A stretch of DNA of 64,000 nt from UBA11574 sp964591175 (GTDB taxonomy: Bacteria > Desulfobacterota > Desulfobacteria > Desulfobacterales > UBA11574). The stretch covers positions 1 through 64,000 of the forward strand of contig CAZQAF010000009.1 of NCBI GenBank assembly GCA_964591175.1, in the 5' to 3' direction. This document shows positions 61,064-64,000 of this stretch, in pieces. The translations under genes were made by a program, and so were the position numbers. Position 1 is the first letter of the stretch. The number at the start of each line of letters is the position of its first letter. The notes under the pieces were generated by a model. It was not told the origin of the DNA and searched no databases. It saw nothing but the letters and a program-made list of their open reading frames with translations.

Positions 61064-61698
61064 TTTTTCCAAAACCCCTTACTCCATTATTTCAACATTC
61101 CCTCCGGTACATAAGCTTTACCCTCCGGCCTGTAATCCCTAAGGCTTCCGGCTCGTAGCGATTACAGTTCAAAGAGGCTGGAAAGCGGGCCCTGATGCCA
61201 ATTATGAGCAAATCGAGCGATCCTCGCCGGTCAGACTCGCCTGTATAAAATATCTCTGATCATCCCCTGAGCGCTGTTGAAAGATTGACGGTCTTTGGTT
61301 ATTCCGAGCAATGATCCTTACGATTGATAAACCTTTTAAAGGTAAGCTTGCCCGAAAATCTCATAATAATTTCCGAGGCAGGGATGATTTTGATTTATCC
61401 GAGCTGCAACGGCGCTCTCATTGCTTTTACGAAAGGTACAACTATGCAAAATTTATACCATTTAAGATATTCCTGCGGGTGCTTCTTTTTAACGGTTAGA
61501 GATTTCGACATCTCTATATTTCATAATTCGTATGTGTTCATGGGGTGTGGTTTCCTGATTCACGCTATTATGCTCTGAAAATTGAAGACAGAGAAAACGT
61601 GCCAGGTTTATGGAACGAGTTTTGCAAATGACTTTTTTCACATCGGTTTAGCGGTCCGCTGAACGTGGAACCCGAAACCTTTAAATGAGGAGAGTATA
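61064..61698 (+). other. Intergenic region between divergent genes
   Basis: No credible gene; two short frames (61311-61499, 61324-61578) have no ribosome site or family. Structures: CTGTAATC with GATTACAG (61130-61167), and the perfect hairpin TAGAGAT-TTCGAC-ATCTCTA (61497-61516). The latter lies 115 bp upstream of a sigma-54 site (61611-61626). The start of the minus-strand gene has no recognised promoter. Confidence 0.55.
61611..61626 (+). promoter_or_regulatory. Candidate sigma-54 promoter of FGE-domain gene
   Basis: TGGAACGAGTTTTGCA: GG (61612-61613) and GC (61624-61625) separated by 10 nt. One departure from TGGCACG-N4-TTGCA (C to A). The expected start is near 61637, about 60 nt before the ATG at 61699. 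Confidence 0.65.
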
Positions 61699-63624
61699 AT
61701 GGCATCTGTTATAACATTGACAGGCATCGACCAGGCCTTATCGCAACTAAAATACGCCAGCGAGATGACCTTGAAATATAGATTCGTAAAGACCGTAAGA
61801 GATTACTATGTCGATGATAATTCTCTGGCCTCGCTGAGAAAGATCGAACATGCATCGTTGATAAAGCTGTTGTGGGATACGCAGGACGATCCCGAAATTA
61901 TCAAAAATAAACGAAAAAACTTGACTGGATTAAGATCATCGGTCAATGCGGATTTAAAAAAACTTTATGAAAACGGTTTAAATCCCGAAGGGATAAAAAT
62001 CGGTCCGGACAATATATTTGTCATGTCCGAAAATGCAAAGGATAATATTCTTAATCAGTTCGGATATGAGTTGCAGCCGGATGGAACACTTAAATTAGAC
62101 CAGATAATGGATATCCTGAAGGTGGCCAATGAAACCGTATCCGGTGCATTGAGTGTTGAAGATGCAACAACAAAGGACGATTTAAGTAAAAAAGATCAGT
62201 TAAAGGACCTAATTAAACGATTATCGGAAAAGTTGGGTTTGGGTAATCCGGAATTTCCAAAGGCAGGTATCGATCCTGAAAATAAACCATCTGAATCACG
62301 GGTTTCGGTTGATGGTGTTGACAAGACGGTCGATATTGGAGCTGTCGATGAGGATGAAGATTTATTTGAGGTGCAGGATGATGAAGATGGGGAGGCTGTT
62401 GAAGAAATTGGAGATGTCATAGAAGATGAGGTCTTGGATGAGATTGTGGATGTTGCTGAAGAAGACATGTCGGATATTGCTAATGAAGAAATATTAGATG
62501 ATGTTGAAGATGTCGTAACGGACGAAATTGAAGATCTATATACGGAAACGATTTCCGGCGAGGAGGAAATAGATGATATTCTCGAAAATGCAGCCGGTGA
62601 TGAGGATTCGGAACCTGAGTACATTGAAGTTGATGAAGGTGATGGTTTAGGCGATGGTTTAGGCGATGGTATCGCAGGAGCGACGGCAGATGAATTCGGA
62701 GACGGAGGGAATGAAAAAGAAGCTGAACAACTGGGACTTCCCGCTGACTCTTTAGGTCAGGAATATGGATCTGAAAAAGAGACGAAATTAAAAAAAGACA
62801 AACTTCTTGCTGAAGCGTTCGACGGATATTTGGGATCCATGGACCGATATTATAATCATTATATCTTGATCGACGGCGGCCAATATTTAATTGGCAGCAG
62901 GCATCCAAAAAAGGGTGAAGAACTTGAAAAGATGATAATTTTGGAACCTTTTTATTTCGGCCGATTTCCGGTCACCAATGGACTTTTTGAAATATTTGTA
63001 GAAAAAACAGGATACAAAACCACCGCAGAAAAGGTTGGATATGGAACCGTGTATTATGGAAGGTTTGAAAAGAGAAAAGATGATCAAACAGGATTGCTCA
63101 CTTCCAGATGGAATTCTTCCCTTTATTGCAGTGAGGTTAAAGGCGCGTGCTGGTATCGTCCATCCGGCCCGGAAAGCACGCTCCACAACAAAAGAGATCA
63201 TCCCGTGGTCCAAATCAGCCTGGAAGATGCCTCAGCATTTGCAGCTTGGACCGGAAAACGGTTGCCCACCGAAAGCGAGTGGGAGGCGGCATCCAGAACC
63301 GCAAAGGGATGGACATTTCCGTGGGGGCATGAATGGATAAATGATGCCGGTAATATTGAAGATAGCGGTATCGCGGACACGACGCCTGTGGATAAGTATG
63401 CTGAATTTGAAAATGACTTCGGAATCGTTGACGTCTTGGGAAATGTTCTGGAATGGACGGACAACGGTTTTGAAACGACGTCTCAAGAAAACAATGCGTC
63501 AAACTATCGAATTGCCAAGGGCGGAAGCTGGGTGTCCGGAAATGATATCCGCCTTTTCAGTCGCTTTAAACTTAAGCCGGATTCACATTCAAATATTCTC
63601 GGTTTCAGATGCGTTGCATATTAA
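61699..63624 (+). CDS. Acidic-linker protein with FGE-sulfatase (C-type-lectin-like) domain
   Basis: 641 residues. The N-terminal helical domain (about 1-170) has no recognised family. An extremely acidic linker (about 210-325) holds GDGLGDGLGDG, a short tandem repeat. The C-terminal domain (about 375-641) is of the formylglycine-generating-enzyme/SUMF1 fold: LIDGGQYLIGSR, FYFGRFPVTNGLFEIFVEKTGY, HPVVQISLEDASAFAAWTGKRLPTESEWEAASR, FPWGHEW, DVLGNVLEWTDN, and the ending AKGGSW ... LGFRCVAY. No signal peptide. Whether it is an enzyme or a ligand-binding scaffold is unknown. The ATG follows GAGGAGAG. A sigma-54-like promoter upstream would place it in the flagellar regulon. Confidence 0.85.
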   Translation: MASVITLTGIDQALSQLKYASEMTLKYRFVKTVRDYYVDDNSLASLRKIEHASLIKLLWDTQDDPEIIKNKRKNLTGLRSSVNADLKKLYENGLNPEGIKIGPDNIFVMSENAKDNILNQFGYELQPDGTLKLDQIMDILKVANETVSGALSVEDATTKDDLSKKDQLKDLIKRLSEKLGLGNPEFPKAGIDPENKPSESRVSVDGVDKTVDIGAVDEDEDLFEVQDDEDGEAVEEIGDVIEDEVLDEIVDVAEEDMSDIANEEILDDVEDVVTDEIEDLYTETISGEEEIDDILENAAGDEDSEPEYIEVDEGDGLGDGLGDGIAGATADEFGDGGNEKEAEQLGLPADSLGQEYGSEKETKLKKDKLLAEAFDGYLGSMDRYYNHYILIDGGQYLIGSRHPKKGEELEKMIILEPFYFGRFPVTNGLFEIFVEKTGYKTTAEKVGYGTVYYGRFEKRKDDQTGLLTSRWNSSLYCSEVKGACWYRPSGPESTLHNKRDHPVVQISLEDASAFAAWTGKRLPTESEWEAASRTAKGWTFPWGHEWINDAGNIEDSGIADTTPVDKYAEFENDFGIVDVLGNVLEWTDNGFETTSQENNASNYRIAKGGSWVSGNDIRLFSRFKLKPDSHSNILGFRCVAY

Positions 63625-63667
63625 GCAAACACTCTTTTGTGAAATGTTTGGCGGTTTTCTCCATATC

Positions 63668-63683
63668 TGTCAATAATTTGTCA
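63668..63683. promoter_or_regulatory. Weak enhancer-like element
   Basis: TGTCA-ATAATT-TGTCA. Read as a dyad the right half (TGTCA) differs from TGACA at one base. It lies about 115-125 bp upstream of the sigma-54 promoter at 63794, the distance seen for the clear dyads. Confidence 0.35.
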
Positions 63684-63793
63684 TGGTTGATATCGCATAG
63701 CCGATCTCAACAGGCGATTAAAACCAATTTATCTAACTGATATCATGCACAATTGGAAACTTTCATTGAACTTTACCCAAGTCCGTAAAAAAG

Positions 63794-63810
63794 TCGGCAC
63801 ATAAGTTGCA
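63794..63810 (+). promoter_or_regulatory. Sigma-54 promoter reading out of the window
   Basis: GTCGGCACATAAGTTGCA region: GG... read as CGGCACATAAGTTGCA, with GG (63796-63797) and GC (63808-63809) separated by 10 nt. No start codon with a ribosome site is clear before 64000, so its gene lies beyond the edge or has a long leader. Confidence 0.7.
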
Positions 63811-64000
63811 AAAGCTGCACAATGATCCAACCCTATTTGAACGTTTGTGAAAAAATTTCGTAACATTTCTACTGGTAAGGGTTATTAAAGTACCTAATTA
63901 GCATATTCGTATGTATCTAAATACATACCGGACTTGAAAGGCTTCGCAAAAAAAAGAAATGGCCAAACCAATACCTATGAAACGTGATACCTCGACAAGT

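Larger units (their letters stand above)
63625..64000 (+). other. Right-edge intergenic region
   Basis: No gene begins visibly before the window ends. It holds a TGTCA-N6-TGTCA element (63668-63683) and a sigma-54 promoter (63794-63810) reading rightward. Confidence 0.55.

Noticed and set aside
61129..61170. c-di-GMP or other riboswitch before the right-end genes
   Set aside because: A hairpin CTGTAATC/GATTACAG is present, but I could not find the conserved core of a GEMM or other common riboswitch.
61311..61578. Two overlapping short ORFs between the divergent genes
   Set aside because: No ribosome site, no family resemblance, different frames over the same AT-rich region.
63100..64000. 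A diversity-generating retroelement using the FGE/C-type-lectin-like domain as variable protein
   Set aside because: The fold is of the type used by such systems, but no template repeat, reverse transcriptase or accessory gene is visible in the remaining sequence, and the gene end shows no clear adenine-rich duplicated stretch. It would need the flanking sequence to the right.
1..64000. CRISPR arrays, tRNA or rRNA genes, transposases, integrases
   Set aside because: Looked for direct repeat-spacer patterns, tRNA-like arms and mobile-element protein motifs; none seen.

Overview
The window is one large flagellar gene cluster from a Gram-negative bacterium that uses sigma-54, most likely a deltaproteobacterium (Desulfobacterota, Desulfobacterales-like). 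That placement is inferred from gene order, from the P- and L-ring genes (Gram-negative envelope), from the many GG-N10-GC (-24/-12) promoters, from two NtrC-type activators inside the cluster, and from csrA-fliW, FlhF/FlhG and AMIN-TPR genes sitting together. No 16S or other marker gene is present.

Layout. 1-3591: the end of a GT4-type glycosyltransferase and a tandem GT2-TPR protein, probably for filament or surface glycosylation. 4096-10119: filament genes fliC, fliD, fliS, a FliT-like ORF and flaG, with sigma-28 type promoters. 10151-17892: signalling genes (a REC protein, REC-GAF-HD-GYP, a convergent GGDEF protein, a PilZ protein, CheY, a small unknown, an NtrC-type regulator). 18211-20889: a secreted AMIN-TPR protein. 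20913-29266: a second NtrC-type regulator, then flgB flgC fliE fliF fliG fliH fliI fliJ and a MotE-like gene. 29862-33802: fliK, flgD, flgE. 34291-49354: motA, two motB-like genes, fliL, fliM-fliR, flhB, flhA, flhF, flhG, fliA, a second FliL, two small unknowns, a second FliK-like gene and an FlhB C-terminal paralogue. 49556-53974: flgF flgG flgA flgH flgI flgJ. 54180-58169: flgN flgK flgL csrA fliW. 58602-59438: a lytic transglycosylase. 59441-63624: a divergent pair made of a zinc-ribbon protein (minus strand) and an acidic-linker protein ending in a formylglycine-generating-enzyme fold.

Regulation read from the sequence. Eight sites match the sigma-54 core (GG-N10-GC) before the PilZ gene, the AMIN-TPR gene, flgB, fliK, motA, flgF, the FGE-domain gene and an unseen gene past the right edge. 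A dyad TGTCA-N6-TGACA lies about 130-215 bp upstream of three of them, with weaker versions before two more. It is a candidate enhancer for one of the two NtrC-type regulators. Sigma-28 boxes precede fliC, fliD and flaG, and fliA (sigma-28) is in the cluster. The fliC leader carries a hairpin with AGGA in its loop plus a GGA in the Shine-Dalgarno, which fits control by the CsrA and FliW encoded at the other end.

The most unusual points are: a stator operon with two MotB-like proteins, one with Ser in place of the ion-binding Asp; doubled FliL, FliK and FlhB-C modules; a hook gene far richer in G+C than its neighbours; palindromic dispersed repeats next to promoters, one of them as inverted copies bracketing the 54-kb cluster; and the uncharacterised divergent pair at the right end. 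No tRNA, rRNA, CRISPR array, transposase or integrase was seen.
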